Shown here: positions 47,048 to 57,125 of the stretch, piece after piece | How positions within the stretch are numbered: the stretch's first letter is position 1 | How the letters are laid out: each line of letters begins with the position of its first letter | From: Neosynechococcus sphagnicola sy1 | GTDB lineage: Bacteria; Cyanobacteriota; Cyanobacteriia; Neosynechococcales; Neosynechococcaceae | DNA length: 61,873 bases | Assembly: GCF_000775285.1 (NCBI RefSeq) | Contig: NZ_JJML01000004.1 | Location: 56,236-118,108 of the forward strand | Direction of reading: 5' to 3' | The notes under the pieces: model-generated | Seen by the model: the letters and a program-made list of their open reading frames with translations, nothing else | The model's database searches: none | What the model was told of the DNA's origin: nothing | Made by a program: the position numbers and the translations under genes

Positions 47048-47251
47048 TCAGGGGGACTGCGGATTCTCTGGCAAGACCCATTGGGCAGGAGCCATGAGTT
47101 TCTTGCGCAGGGATTCCTCGGCAATCTCTAACATTTTGTCCAGGGATGTTTTATGGATGAACTGGGTGGCGATGGTGGCGTATTCCCGATGGGGACACTG
47201 GTCTCCTAAGATACAACCGTTAATACAGGCTTCGGCACAATTGACAGTCAC
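47048..47251 (-). CDS. Small cysteine-rich conserved cyanobacterial protein
   Basis: The 67-residue protein carries Cys5, Cys9, Cys13 and Cys19 (NCAEACINGCILGDQC) followed by PHREYA. The C-terminal part is one long helix, SLDKMLEIAEESLRKKLMAP, with a closing PAQWVLPE. I recall very similar small proteins in many cyanobacteria. The regular Cys spacing suggests a metal or iron-sulfur site, but no function is known. A terminator-like hairpin lies about 70 bp downstream. Confidence 0.78.
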   Translation of the reverse strand: MTVNCAEACINGCILGDQCPHREYATIATQFIHKTSLDKMLEIAEESLRKKLMAPAQWVLPENPQSP

Positions 47252-47433
47252 GGTCTCTCTCCAAGTCGTAACAGCAGCTTGGCAGTGATTCTATATTACC
47301 CTTGACCCAAAGAGTGGCTGCGGATTGAAAATGAATCCGGTTGCCCACGGCAGGTAAGGCTCGCGGAGCAATCTAGCGAGGGAGGAGCGGGGATGCCAAT
47401 GACCGTCGATCTCGTCCAGGAAGCGGGTATGCT

Positions 47434-47514
47434 GTCACCCTTGAGTGTATGGATTAAGAGTTTTAAGGGGGGTATTTTTTCGAGGGTTTTCACCCCCGCC
47501 CGAAAATCTTGACA
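47434..47514 (+). repeat. 80-bp dispersed element, copy B (upstream of a diguanylate cyclase)
   Basis: Third of three copies. It reads GTCACCC, CAC-CCTTGA-GTG hairpin, TATGG, TTTTAAGGGGGG, CGAGGGTTTTCACCCCCG and AAAATCTTGACA, then GATCAC as in copy A. It is oriented toward the diguanylate cyclase gene, 257 bp away. The rest of this ~520-bp intergenic region (47252-47770) has no gene; a short direct repeat lies at 47607-47643. Confidence 0.8.
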
Positions 47515-47606
47515 GATCACGTAGGTAATATCTGCAATTTAAGCGAGAAATTTACAGTTTTGGGCAGGTATTTACCCACTAACCTCTCCCTCAAAGTAAG
47601 GTAGAG

Positions 47607-47643
47607 TATCGGCAGGCAATCAATTTTCAACTATCGGCAGGCA
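47607..47643 (+). repeat. 12-bp direct repeat upstream of the diguanylate cyclase
   Basis: TATCGGCAGGCA occurs at 47607-47618 and 47632-47643, a spacing of 25 bp. It may be a pair of regulator sites or a remnant duplication, about 130 bp before the gene. Confidence 0.65.
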
Positions 47644-47770
47644 GCAGATGGTGTCACCTCCCTGAGGGTAAACATAACTGCTGCCCCTCTAAAAATAGAT
47701 CCACCGTCCGCATCGGCTACGATTGCTCACTGAGATTCAGTACTTCAGAAGCTAAAAGCAGAGGGAGTTT

Positions 47771-49513
47771 GTGACCATAAGGGTGCTACAGAATGAGCAA
47801 GAGCGCCTTGAAGTGCTGAGGCGATACGAAATTCTCGACACCCCCCCAGAGGCAGCGTTTGATCGCATGACTCGTATTGTGGCGCGGCAACTGATGGTTC
47901 CCATAGCCTGGATTAGCTTTGTTGATCAGTACCGAGTTTGGTTCAAATCAGTCTGGGGGTTGGAACTGAGTCAGATCGAAAGGTCTAAGTCTTGGTGTCA
48001 ACAGGTGATTTTTCAAGCCGATACAGTGATGTTACCGGAGATTCTTCCCGGTGAATGGGGAGATTTGGGAGGCGACCCAACGATCTCTCCAGCGTTTTAT
48101 GCCGGTGTCCCCCTGAAGACGGTTGATGGCTGGATTCTGGGTACCCTGAGTGTCCTGGATAGGATTCCTCGCCAGCTCAATAGTGATCAACTCACCCTCC
48201 TAGAAGAGATAGCCGCTACGGTTCTGGATGAATTAGAACTGCGGCTAGCGCTGCGTAAAGCCCGGGAAAGTGAAGCCCGACTCCATACCTTGGTAGAGCA
48301 GCTACCCTTCGAGTTTTGGCTACGGGATGTCAGCGGCAAGTGCCTGATGCAGAACTCCACTTCCATTGAGCGCTGGGGAAACCAGATCGGTCAACGTCCC
48401 GAAGCATCAGGGTTATCACCAGACCTACTCGCCACCTGGCAGACAAGTAACCAACGAGCCCTCACGGGAGAGGTTGTTCAGGGAGAGGTTCAGTACCATC
48501 ATCAGGGGCGATCGCACACGTTTTTCAATATCGTGGCTCCGATCTGGGAAGCTGCCCAGATCACGGGAATTCTGGGGGTCAATATTGACATCACCGAGCG
48601 CAAGCGGGTGGAAGAAGCCCTTCAGGAAAGTGAGGCCAAATTTCGCACTCTGGCTGAAATGGTACCTGTGGGCATTCTCATTGCCACGGGGGCTCGTATT
48701 CGCTATGTCAACTCTGCTATGTCCGCCATTACCGGCTACTCACGGGAAGAGTTACTGGCCATGACCTTCTGGTATGTAATGGCTCCCGACTCCCGGGATC
48801 TGATGCGAGAGCAATGGCTGGCGAACCAAAATGCTGCCTTCCCCTCGCGCTATGAGATGAAAATTCTCACCAAGCATGGACTCCAGCGTTGGTTAGATAT
48901 CACCACCAGTTCGATTGAGTTTGCAGGCCACCCCGCCACCTTGGGCACTGCCTTTGATATCACAGACCGGAAGCGGGTTGAGGAACAACTGGTCTATGAT
49001 GCCTACCATGATCCGCTGACGGGCATCCCCAACCGGGCGCTGTTCCAGGATCGGGTCGGGCAGGCGATTCGTCAGGCCAAACGCTCCAAAGAGTCCCTAT
49101 TTGGGGTGCTGTTTATTGACCTCGATCACTTCAAGACCATCAATGATACCTTAGGCCACCTGGTGGGGGATCAACTCTTGATTGCGATCGCCCAACGCCT
49201 GCGAGCCTGTCTGCGGCCAACGGATATGGTGGCTCGTCTCGGGGGCGATGAGTTTGCGATTTTGATGGAGAAAGTGAAGGATATCGAAGATACGATCTAC
49301 GTCAGCGATCGCATTCTTAAGACCTTGGCAGAACCCTTCTATCTGGATGGTCACGAGGTTACCATCAGCGCCAGTATTGGCGTTACCCTCTATCGACCTG
49401 ACTACAACAGCCCAGAGGATTTACTTCGGGATGCCGATCTAGTGATGTACCATGCCAAAGCAGCGGGTCGCGGCTGTTATAAGGTCTTTGACCCAGCGAT
49501 GATAGCTTCCTAA
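47771..49513 (+). CDS. GAF-PAS-PAS-GGDEF diguanylate cyclase
   Basis: This 580-residue soluble signalling protein makes cyclic di-GMP. An N-terminal GAF domain (~25-165) is followed by a short coiled coil, two PAS domains with PAC motifs (~170-285 and ~290-410, each ending ITERKRVEE or ITDRKRVEEQ), and a GGDEF domain (~415-575). The active site RLGGDEFAIL is intact, and RPTD five residues earlier is a feedback-inhibition I-site. No EAL domain follows. The GTG 47771 start gives the normal GAF N-terminus. What the sensory domains bind is unknown. Repeat copy B lies upstream. Confidence 0.93.
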   Translation: MTIRVLQNEQERLEVLRRYEILDTPPEAAFDRMTRIVARQLMVPIAWISFVDQYRVWFKSVWGLELSQIERSKSWCQQVIFQADTVMLPEILPGEWGDLGGDPTISPAFYAGVPLKTVDGWILGTLSVLDRIPRQLNSDQLTLLEEIAATVLDELELRLALRKARESEARLHTLVEQLPFEFWLRDVSGKCLMQNSTSIERWGNQIGQRPEASGLSPDLLATWQTSNQRALTGEVVQGEVQYHHQGRSHTFFNIVAPIWEAAQITGILGVNIDITERKRVEEALQESEAKFRTLAEMVPVGILIATGARIRYVNSAMSAITGYSREELLAMTFWYVMAPDSRDLMREQWLANQNAAFPSRYEMKILTKHGLQRWLDITTSSIEFAGHPATLGTAFDITDRKRVEEQLVYDAYHDPLTGIPNRALFQDRVGQAIRQAKRSKESLFGVLFIDLDHFKTINDTLGHLVGDQLLIAIAQRLRACLRPTDMVARLGGDEFAILMEKVKDIEDTIYVSDRILKTLAEPFYLDGHEVTISASIGVTLYRPDYNSPEDLLRDADLVMYHAKAAGRGCYKVFDPAMIAS

Positions 49514-49653
49514 ATTTGAATGGATGGCGGAGCTGATGGCAGCGATTTGTGTGATGGCAGATCTGGGAGGGCGCTCCCAACCTGGGTTAATGCGGTGGTG
49601 GCAAACCTAAGGGGCTGCTGGTCGCTGCTCTAGGGAATTGATAGAGTGAGTCC

Positions 49654-52614
49654 ATGGCTGAATCTCCTACTACCCTGAGTGGGGCCACAACCCCCAGTTT
49701 ATTCCCTAAACCTTCCCTGGTTCTGTTGGTGGATGGTCACTCCTTGGCCTTTCGTTCCTATTTCGCCCACGCCAAAGGTCGGGATGGCGGACTCCGCACG
49801 TCTACAGGCATTCCTACCAGTATCAGCTTTGGGTTTCTCAAGACACTCCTAGAAGTGATCACCGCCCAACACCCCAATCATGTGGCGATCGCCTTTGATC
49901 TGAGGGAACCCACCTTCCGTCACGAAGCAGATCATACCTATAAAGAAGGTCGGCCCGAAACCCCAGAGGACTTTCACCCCGATCTCGAGAATTTACAGGA
50001 GCTGCTGCGGGCACTCAATATCCCAGTGGTGACCGCGGCGGGCTATGAAGCCGATGATGTGATTGGCACCCTCGCCGAACGGGCCAGCCACCAAGGCTAT
50101 CAGGTGAAGATTCTCAGCGGCGATCAGGACTTATTTCAACTGATTGACCCTGACCATCAGATTACGGTGTTGCACCTGAGTGGAGCCTTTGCTCAACGGG
50201 AGGGACTCTCCGGCTCCAAAGAATTTCTCACTGCAACGGTGGAAGAAAAATTGGGGATCTTGCCCGCCCAAGTCGTTGACTACAAGGCGCTGTGTGGGGA
50301 CAGTTCTGATAACATTCCAGGGGTGCGGGGCATTGGCCCGAAGACCGCAGTGCAACTACTGAAAACCTACGGTTCCCTTGACCAGATTTATCAGTCCCTC
50401 GAAAAAATTCAGGGAACCCTCCGGCAAAAACTGGAAGTAGGTCGGGAGTCTGCCCTCCATTCCCAGTTCATGGCACGAATTGTTCAGGATGTTCCCCTAG
50501 AGCTGACCCTGGCCGATTGCCAACTGCGAGGCTACGATCGCGATCGCTTGGTACCCTTGCTGCAAAAGCTAGAATTTCGCCAGTTCTTGAATCAGTTAGA
50601 TCAGATTCAGGAAACCCTGGGAGGAACCGTGACGGCGGTGCCTACCCCCGATCTTTCCCCAGCCGATTCAGAGTCGGGGGACTTATGGTTCTTTAGTGCC
50701 GATGATACGGCAGCCGCCCAGCAGCAGCTTCCCCTGGCGATGCTCAAAGACCACTCTCCGAGCATCGCCCCCCAAATTATTGACACCCCGGCGCTGCTCA
50801 ACGCCTTGATTCAACGGCTGCAAACCCATACCGACCCCACTAGCCCCGTGGCCTGGGACACTGAAACCACCGGACTGGAACCCCGGGATGCTGAACTGGT
50901 GGGCATTGGCTGTTGCTGGGGCGAGGGCCGTTCTGACATCGCCTACATTCCCGTAGGACACCAACAGGGTCAGAATCTCGACAAAACCCTGGTACTGGAA
51001 TCCCTGCGTCCGATTTTAGAGAATCCTACCTACCCCAAGGTGCTCCAGAATGCCAAGTTTGACCGTCTGGTACTGTGCTGCCAGGGTCTTGATCTGGCAG
51101 GGGTGGTGTTTGATCCGATGCTGGCCAGTTATCTCCTCAATCCAGATGCCAGCCATAATCTCACGGATTTAGCCCACCGCTATTTGGGGATCACGGCCAC
51201 CCGCTATACGGATTTAGTACCTAAAGGCAAAACCATAGCGGATATTGGGATTGCGGCGGTTGCGGTTTACTGCGGCATGGATGCCTATGCTACCTTCTGT
51301 TTGGTGCTTCCCCTCCAAGCTGAACTCGCGGCGATTCCAGCCTTACAGCAACTTTTGCAGACGGTGGAGCAACCCCTGGAACCCGTCCTCGCTGGGATGG
51401 AATATACGGGAATTCGCATTGACCAGCCCTACCTGCAAACCTTTTCTCAAGCCTTGGAACAGGACTTAGCTGCCATTGAACGGCGGGCCTATGCGGCGGC
51501 AGGGGAAACCTTTAATCTCAGCTCTCCCAAGCAACTGGGCATCTTATTGTTTGAAACCCTGCAGTTAGATCGGCGTAAATCCCGCAAGACCAAGACCGGT
51601 TATTCCACCGATGCGGCTACCCTGGAGAAATTGCAGGATGATCATCCAGTGGTGGAGGCGATTTTAGAGCACCGCACCCTCTCAAAACTCAAATCCACCT
51701 ACGTCGATGCCCTGCCGCTACTGGTGCGGGCAGATACCCAGCGCGTCCATACGGATTTTAACCAGGCGGTTACCACCACGGGACGGTTGTCCTCTTCCCA
51801 TCCCAACTTGCAGAATATTCCCATTCGCACTGCCTTTAGTCGCCAGATTCGCAAGGCATTTATGCCGGAATCCGGTTGGTTGCTGGCGGCAGCGGACTAC
51901 TCCCAAATCGAGTTACGGATTCTCGCCCACCTCAGCCATGAGCCGGTGTTGGTGACGGCCTATCAGCAGCATCAAGATGTCCATACCCTCACCGCCCAAC
52001 TCCTGTTCGAGAAGGAGACTATTTCCTCTGAGGAGCGGCGTCTGGGGAAGATTATTAACTTTGGGGTGATCTACGGCATGGGTGCCCAACGTTTTGCCCG
52101 GGAAGCCAATGTCAAAGCCGCCGATGCCAAGGTGTTTATTGATCGCTTTAACCAGCGCTATCCCTTGGTGTTTGCCTATTTGCAACGAATGCAGCGACAG
52201 GCGATCGCCCAGGGATATGTTGAAACCATCCTCGGTCGGCGGCGCTACTTCAACTTCAATAGTGAGAACCTCCGCAAACTCCGGGGGTGCCATCCAGAAA
52301 CGATTGACTTAGAGCAACTGAAGCTACGGGATCAGGGGGATGCTGCCCTGCTACGGGCGGCGGCCAATGCCCCTATTCAGGGATCGAGTGCCGACATCAT
52401 TAAAATTGCCATGGTGCGGCTGCATCAAGTCCTCAAGTCCTATCAAGCCCGACTACTGCTACAGGTTCATGACGAGCTGGTGCTGGAATTGCCCCCAGAG
52501 GAATGGCCTAGCTTGCAAGTTCAAATTACCACCACCATGGAACAGGCCGTGACCCTGCGAGTTCCTCTCCGGGTTGAAATTCACACCGGACAAAATTGGA
52601 TGGAGACCAAATGA
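49654..52614 (+). CDS. polA: DNA polymerase I
   Basis: The 986-residue repair and Okazaki-processing polymerase has three parts. A 5'-nuclease domain covers residues ~20-310 (LLVDGHSLAFRSYFA, YEADDVIGTLA, GDSSDNIPGV). A 3'-5' exonuclease domain lies at ~390-590, with catalytic Asp and Glu in VAWDTETTGLE intact. The polymerase domain includes TGRLSSSHPNLQNIPIRT, LAADYSQIELRILAHLS and VHDELVLE. All three activities look functional. Its stop overlaps the ATG of the glycosyltransferase gene as ATGA, suggesting translational coupling. Confidence 0.95.
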   Translation: MAESPTTLSGATTPSLFPKPSLVLLVDGHSLAFRSYFAHAKGRDGGLRTSTGIPTSISFGFLKTLLEVITAQHPNHVAIAFDLREPTFRHEADHTYKEGRPETPEDFHPDLENLQELLRALNIPVVTAAGYEADDVIGTLAERASHQGYQVKILSGDQDLFQLIDPDHQITVLHLSGAFAQREGLSGSKEFLTATVEEKLGILPAQVVDYKALCGDSSDNIPGVRGIGPKTAVQLLKTYGSLDQIYQSLEKIQGTLRQKLEVGRESALHSQFMARIVQDVPLELTLADCQLRGYDRDRLVPLLQKLEFRQFLNQLDQIQETLGGTVTAVPTPDLSPADSESGDLWFFSADDTAAAQQQLPLAMLKDHSPSIAPQIIDTPALLNALIQRLQTHTDPTSPVAWDTETTGLEPRDAELVGIGCCWGEGRSDIAYIPVGHQQGQNLDKTLVLESLRPILENPTYPKVLQNAKFDRLVLCCQGLDLAGVVFDPMLASYLLNPDASHNLTDLAHRYLGITATRYTDLVPKGKTIADIGIAAVAVYCGMDAYATFCLVLPLQAELAAIPALQQLLQTVEQPLEPVLAGMEYTGIRIDQPYLQTFSQALEQDLAAIERRAYAAAGETFNLSSPKQLGILLFETLQLDRRKSRKTKTGYSTDAATLEKLQDDHPVVEAILEHRTLSKLKSTYVDALPLLVRADTQRVHTDFNQAVTTTGRLSSSHPNLQNIPIRTAFSRQIRKAFMPESGWLLAAADYSQIELRILAHLSHEPVLVTAYQQHQDVHTLTAQLLFEKETISSEERRLGKIINFGVIYGMGAQRFAREANVKAADAKVFIDRFNQRYPLVFAYLQRMQRQAIAQGYVETILGRRRYFNFNSENLRKLRGCHPETIDLEQLKLRDQGDAALLRAAANAPIQGSSADIIKIAMVRLHQVLKSYQARLLLQVHDELVLELPPEEWPSLQVQITTTMEQAVTLRVPLRVEIHTGQNWMETK

Positions 52615-55281
52615 CGGCGGCAATGGATGGCAGTCAGAGCATGAATCAGCCGCAGATACCCCCCGAGGATCTCTCCCCCGTTTGGCAATGGGTCATACAA
52701 GGCGACTATCCCAGGGCGATCGCCGAGTTGGAGCAGCGCCTTGAGCAGCAGCCCGGAGTACGAACTCATTACTGGTGGCTGGGGGTGGCGCTGCTATTGC
52801 AGGGACAGGAGTTAGAAGCCCAGGCCACCTGGCTGGCTGCAATCACCGACGGTAACCCAGAGGAGATCGACACTGGGGCCTTAGAATTGGGGGCTGTGTT
52901 GCTCTCCGTTGCCCAGCAACAGCAGCAGTCTGAGCAATGGGGGACAGCGACCCTCTTGTATCAACAACTGCTGGAATTTGATCCCAGTCATGCTGCTGCC
53001 TATCATGGCTTGGGGGTTTGTCAGTTACAGCAGGGAGAAGTCACCGCCGCCATCGCCACATTGTCACAAGCCCTGGAGCTGCAACCCCATGGGGCGGCAG
53101 TTCGCCTCGATCTAGGTATTGCCCTCTCGACCCACGGGGATCGAGGCGCAGCAATTCAGCAGTTTCAAGCAGCTCTGGAGCTGGAACCGGACAATGTGGA
53201 AGTGCTCCGCCACCTAGGGATGAACTGGGAGGATGAGGGAAATCCTGAAGCAGCGATCGCCTGCTATCAGCAGGCCTTGACCCTCCAACCCCACTTTCCT
53301 GCCGCCCACAACAATTGGGGCAACCTTCTGTTAGCCCAAGGGGTATCTGGAGGCCGCCGCCCACCATTACCACCAGGCGATCGCCCTGAATCCCAGCTTT
53401 TATCAAGCTCACTTTAATCTGGGCAACCTCTGCCAGATGCAACGCCAGTGGGAAGCTGCCACGGGTCATTATCAACAGGCTCTCCACCACAAGCCCGATC
53501 TGGTGATTGCTCACAATGCCCTGGGCTTGGTTTTGCAATCCCAAGGCTTGTTACCAGCTTCCTATGAGCATTTCCAGCAAGCCCTGAGCCTTAATCCCAA
53601 CTTTGCCGAAGCCTATAACAACCTGGGCATTACCCTGGAAAAGTTGGGACAACTCCCCGCTGCGATCGCCCTGTTTCAGCAAGCCTTGACCCTCCGACCC
53701 GATCTGGTCGAAGCCCACACCAATCTGGGAAACACCCTGGAGCTTCAGGGGCGATATGCAGAGGCCGCAGAATGCCATCGGCAGGCGATCGCCCAGCGTC
53801 CCAACTTTGCCGCCGCATACATGAACCTGGGGCTGGTACTGCACAAGTTGAGTCAGCTCAGTGAAGCCGCAGCGGTGCATCAACAGGCGATCGCCCTCAA
53901 CCCCCATCTGGCTGGAGCCTACTCCAATCTCGGGTTGACCCTACATGCCCAGGGGTTAGTCGCCGAAGCCATTCAGTGTTATCAACGCACCTTGGAGATT
54001 GACCCCGAGTTTGAAGTCGCCCGTTCCAATCTGCTCCACTGTCTGCTATTCAGCCCTGATCATTCACCAACAGAACAGGTCACCGAGGCTCACCACTGGG
54101 CAACTCGCCACGGATTGGTTCCCGCCTCTCCCCCTCCATCCTCCCTGCCAGACCCGAACCGTCCCCTACGGGTGGGCTATGTCTCTCCTGATTTCTGTAC
54201 CCATTCGGTGTCTTATTTCATTGAACCCATCCTGGCTCACCACAATCCGCAGATCGTTGAAACCGTTTGCTACGCGCAGGTCTATCGTCCCGATGCGGTG
54301 ACGCAACGGCTGCAACAGGCGGCGGGGAAATGGCACTTCACCCTGGGCTGGAATGATACTCAGTTGATCGAGCAAATTCAGGCCGATGGTATCGATATTT
54401 TGGTGGATCTAGCAGGACACACCGCGAACAATCGGCTGCGGGTGTTTGCCCATCAACCCGCACCGCTCCAAATCAGCTACTTGGGTTATCCGGCCACCAC
54501 GGGTTTAACCCAGATGGACTATCGTCTCACCGATGCCTGGGCCGATCCCGTGGGGCAAACCGAAGACCTCTACACCGAAAAACTGGTGCGGTTGCCCCAT
54601 TGCTTTCTGTGTTATCAACCCTTTGCCTCCGCCCCGGAGGTTGCTCCCTTACCCGCTCTCTCTGCCGGGCGCATTACCTTTGGCTCATTTAATCACCTGG
54701 CAAAAATGCAGCCGAAGGTGATTGCCCTGTGGGCAGAGATTCTCACGGCCTTACCCACTGCCCAGATCATGCTCAAAAACGGCTCTCTGGATGATCCAGC
54801 TACCCGCGATCGCTGCCGACAACTCTTTGAGGCGCAAGGGATAGATGCCCAGCGGGTGCAATTGGTGGGGTTCTTGCCCGCATCTCAGGATCATCTAGGA
54901 CTTTACAACCAGATTGATATTGGCCTTGACACCTTTCCTTACAACGGTACTACCACAACCTGTGAAGCGCTCTGGATGGGTGTACCTGTGATTACCCTGG
55001 CTGGAACGGTGCATGTGGAGCGGGTGGGGATGAGTTTGCTGTCAGCGGTCGAACTCACCGATCTGGTCACCACTTCCCCCACTGCCTATCTAGCAAAAGC
55101 GGTGGAGCTAGCCCAGAACCTAGAGAAATTAGCCCAATGGCGAACCACCCTGCGGCAGCGCCTGGTCAACTCCACCCTCTGTGATCCGCCCCGGTTTGTC
55201 CACAGCCTAGAGCAGACCTACCGTCAGCTGTGGCAGAGCTGGTGTCAGGAGCAGTCGCCGCGACAACCGCAAGATAGCTAG
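52611..55281 (+). CDS. TPR-repeat SPINDLY/OGT-family glycosyltransferase (frameshifted as sequenced)
   Basis: About 890 residues. The N-terminal half is a long TPR solenoid (~13 helix pairs with A-x-x-x-x-x-x-x-A-L-x-L-x-P-type motifs). The C-terminal half is the GT41 O-GlcNAc/fucosyltransferase catalytic region: LRVGYVSPDFCTHSVSYF, DILVDLAGHTANNRL, APLQISYLGYPATTG and LDTFPYNGTTTTCEALWMGVPV. One extra base in the G4 run 53340-53343 breaks the frame; removal gives AQGYLEAAAHHYHQAI. GT41 enzymes glycosylate Ser/Thr; donor and targets here are unknown. It starts ATGA on the polA stop. Confidence 0.9.
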
Positions 55282-55328
55282 TGAGGCACTGGCAGGATTG
55301 CCATGATGGGAGTTCCTTTCAGGTAACA

Positions 55329-55787
55329 ATGATGACGATGTTCTTTGAGTTTGAAGCCGATTTTGTCGAGTCCCTGCGCTGCATCCCCATGGCGGTGCGC
55401 TGTAAGTTAGACACCTGTGGCATTAAACTCAAGCTTGCTCAGTGGCATCAGTTTTCCCAGGCAGAACGGCTAGCCCTGGTAGAGCTACCCTGTGTTACTG
55501 CCGATGAGGTACAGCACTATCGAGAACAGTTACAGGCTTGGGTTGTTCACTATACGGGCGATCGCCCCTCAGAATTAGCGATCGCCGCTATTCCCCCCTG
55601 GCTGGATGTGAGTGCGGTTCCAGAGAGTGTGCAGCAACAGGCAGGATGCTGGGGGGTTGTGATCACCCAAAAAAAGTGGGCCGGATTATCCGCTCTGCAA
55701 CGCTTTGCCTTGATTAAGCTTGCCCAATCAAAGCATGAGCATCAAAATCTTTTACCAGCACTGCGGGAGTTTCACCTGCTTCTTTGA
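55329..55787 (+). CDS. narM: Nitrate reductase-associated protein NarM
   Basis: NarM is a cyanobacterial protein required for active nitrate reductase. From ATG 55329 the ~152-residue product matches the family across its length: FFEFEADFVESLRCIPMAVR, DTCGIKLKLAQWHQFSQAER, and the ending LSALQRFALIKLAQSKHEH with LLPALREFHLL. ATG 55332 or 55338 are near alternatives. No nitrate reductase (narB), nirA or molybdopterin gene is nearby. It lies 180 bp before the IS630 element and is the last conserved chromosomal gene before the accessory block. Confidence 0.92.
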   Translation: MMTMFFEFEADFVESLRCIPMAVRCKLDTCGIKLKLAQWHQFSQAERLALVELPCVTADEVQHYREQLQAWVVHYTGDRPSELAIAAIPPWLDVSAVPESVQQQAGCWGVVITQKKWAGLSALQRFALIKLAQSKHEHQNLLPALREFHLLL

Positions 55788-55969
55788 CAGTCCCCAGGGC
55801 TGAAGTCAGAAGAATTCTTTAATCTACGAGCCAACCTGCTGGGGCCGGATGGCTGCAACTAACGTAGAGGTTGATGCTCCTAAAGATTTGCTCATAAGGC
55901 TTTGCCCATGATGGCGATCGCTTTAGATGAGGGTGCCAGCGGCCAAAATTTGTTCAACAGTGAAGGATA

Positions 55970-56984
55970 CAGCGCTTTGCGCAACAGTCAGGCACAATAA
56001 TGAGACAGAGAGAAGGAGGTTGAATGCCAGTTTAGTCGATGGATATACGAGAGAAGATTGTCTCAGCCTACGAAGCGGGAAATACCTCAATCCGTAAAGT
56101 AGCAAAACGGTTCATGGTCAGGAAAGGGGTGGTGACACGTCTGCTGCACCAGCAAAAGACAACAGGCGATCTCTCACCCAAGCCAGCCACTGGCGGTAAG
56201 GCAAGTCAACTGGCTCCCCATCAGGCTGAAATTATCGATATGGTCAATCAATACCCAGATTGGACACTGGAAGAATACTGTGAACACTGGCAAGAGCTAT
56301 CGGGAAGGCGCTTAAGTGCATCGGCAATGTGTCGCTTTCTGAGCAGGCAAAATTTATCGCCGAAAAAAAACACTGCGCAGCGCCCAAGCCGCTACAGAAT
56401 CGGGTCAGCAGCAACGGCTTGAGTATTGGAAAAGCATTAGAGACGTTGAACCCAGTAACCTTGTTTTTGTTGATAAAATGGGTGTCCTGCTGGGTCAAAT
56501 GCGGACAATGGGCAGAAGACTTAAAGGTCTTAGAGCCTATGGCATCAAAGCATTTTATCGAGGCAAACGAGTAACAGTCATGGGAGCAATGAGTCACAAT
56601 CGAGTCCTAGCGCTAGAAACCTTAGACCATTCCATGAAAGGGGATGACTTTTGTCACTTCATCAAAATGCAGCTCGTTCCCAAATTATGGAAGGGAGCTG
56701 TCGTCGTGATGGATAATCTGCCTGTTCACAAAGTGGAAGGGATTCAAGACATGATTGAATCTGCAGGGGCTCGAATCGTTTACCTGTCTCCTTATTCGCC
56801 AGAGTTTAATCCGATTGAGCATCTATGGTCGCAACTCAAAAGCTTGCTCAGGCGCGTTTGTCCAAAAACTTGGGAGGCGGTCGATAAACTGCTCAAGCTG
56901 GCAATACAACTCTCCAACCCTAGGCACTTTCGCAATTGGCTTCCCCACTGTTGCTACTGTCTCTCTTAGTTGCGCAATGCGCTG
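55970..56984 (+). mobile_element. IS630-family insertion sequence, complete ends
   Basis: The 1015-bp element begins CAGCGCTTTGCGCAAC and ends GTTGCGCAATGCGCTG, an inverted repeat with one mismatch over 16 bp. It is flanked on both sides by TA, the IS630 target duplication. It holds one transposase gene split by a frameshift. It separates the narM region from the AT-rich cassette. Confidence 0.93.
56039..56969 (+). CDS. IS630 transposase, split in two frames
   Basis: ORF A (56039-56370 region) holds the N-terminal helix-turn-helix (DIREKIVSAYEAGNTSIRKVAKRF) and a second one before position 56360. ORF B carries the DDE catalytic core: FVDKMG, VVVMDNLPVHK and SPEFNPIEHLWSQLK. The two meet at the A8 run 56363-56370 with a +1 shift. 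The second IS630 copy in the window has the same shift at the same place, which suggests programmed frameshifting or slippage. The usual FxDE reads DK here, so catalysis might be impaired. A 1.0-kb element and 310 residues are normal. Confidence 0.88.
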
Positions 56985-57125
56985 TATTAATTCACCCGCA
57001 AATCATAGAGTTGATTTTATAGTAGTCCAAAATAAGCTGTAAACTAAATTCACCTAAAATCCTTACCCAGAAAAAATCAAAATCTACAAGTGACTTATGA
57101 CTGCTATATAACGGGTTATTTTCAA

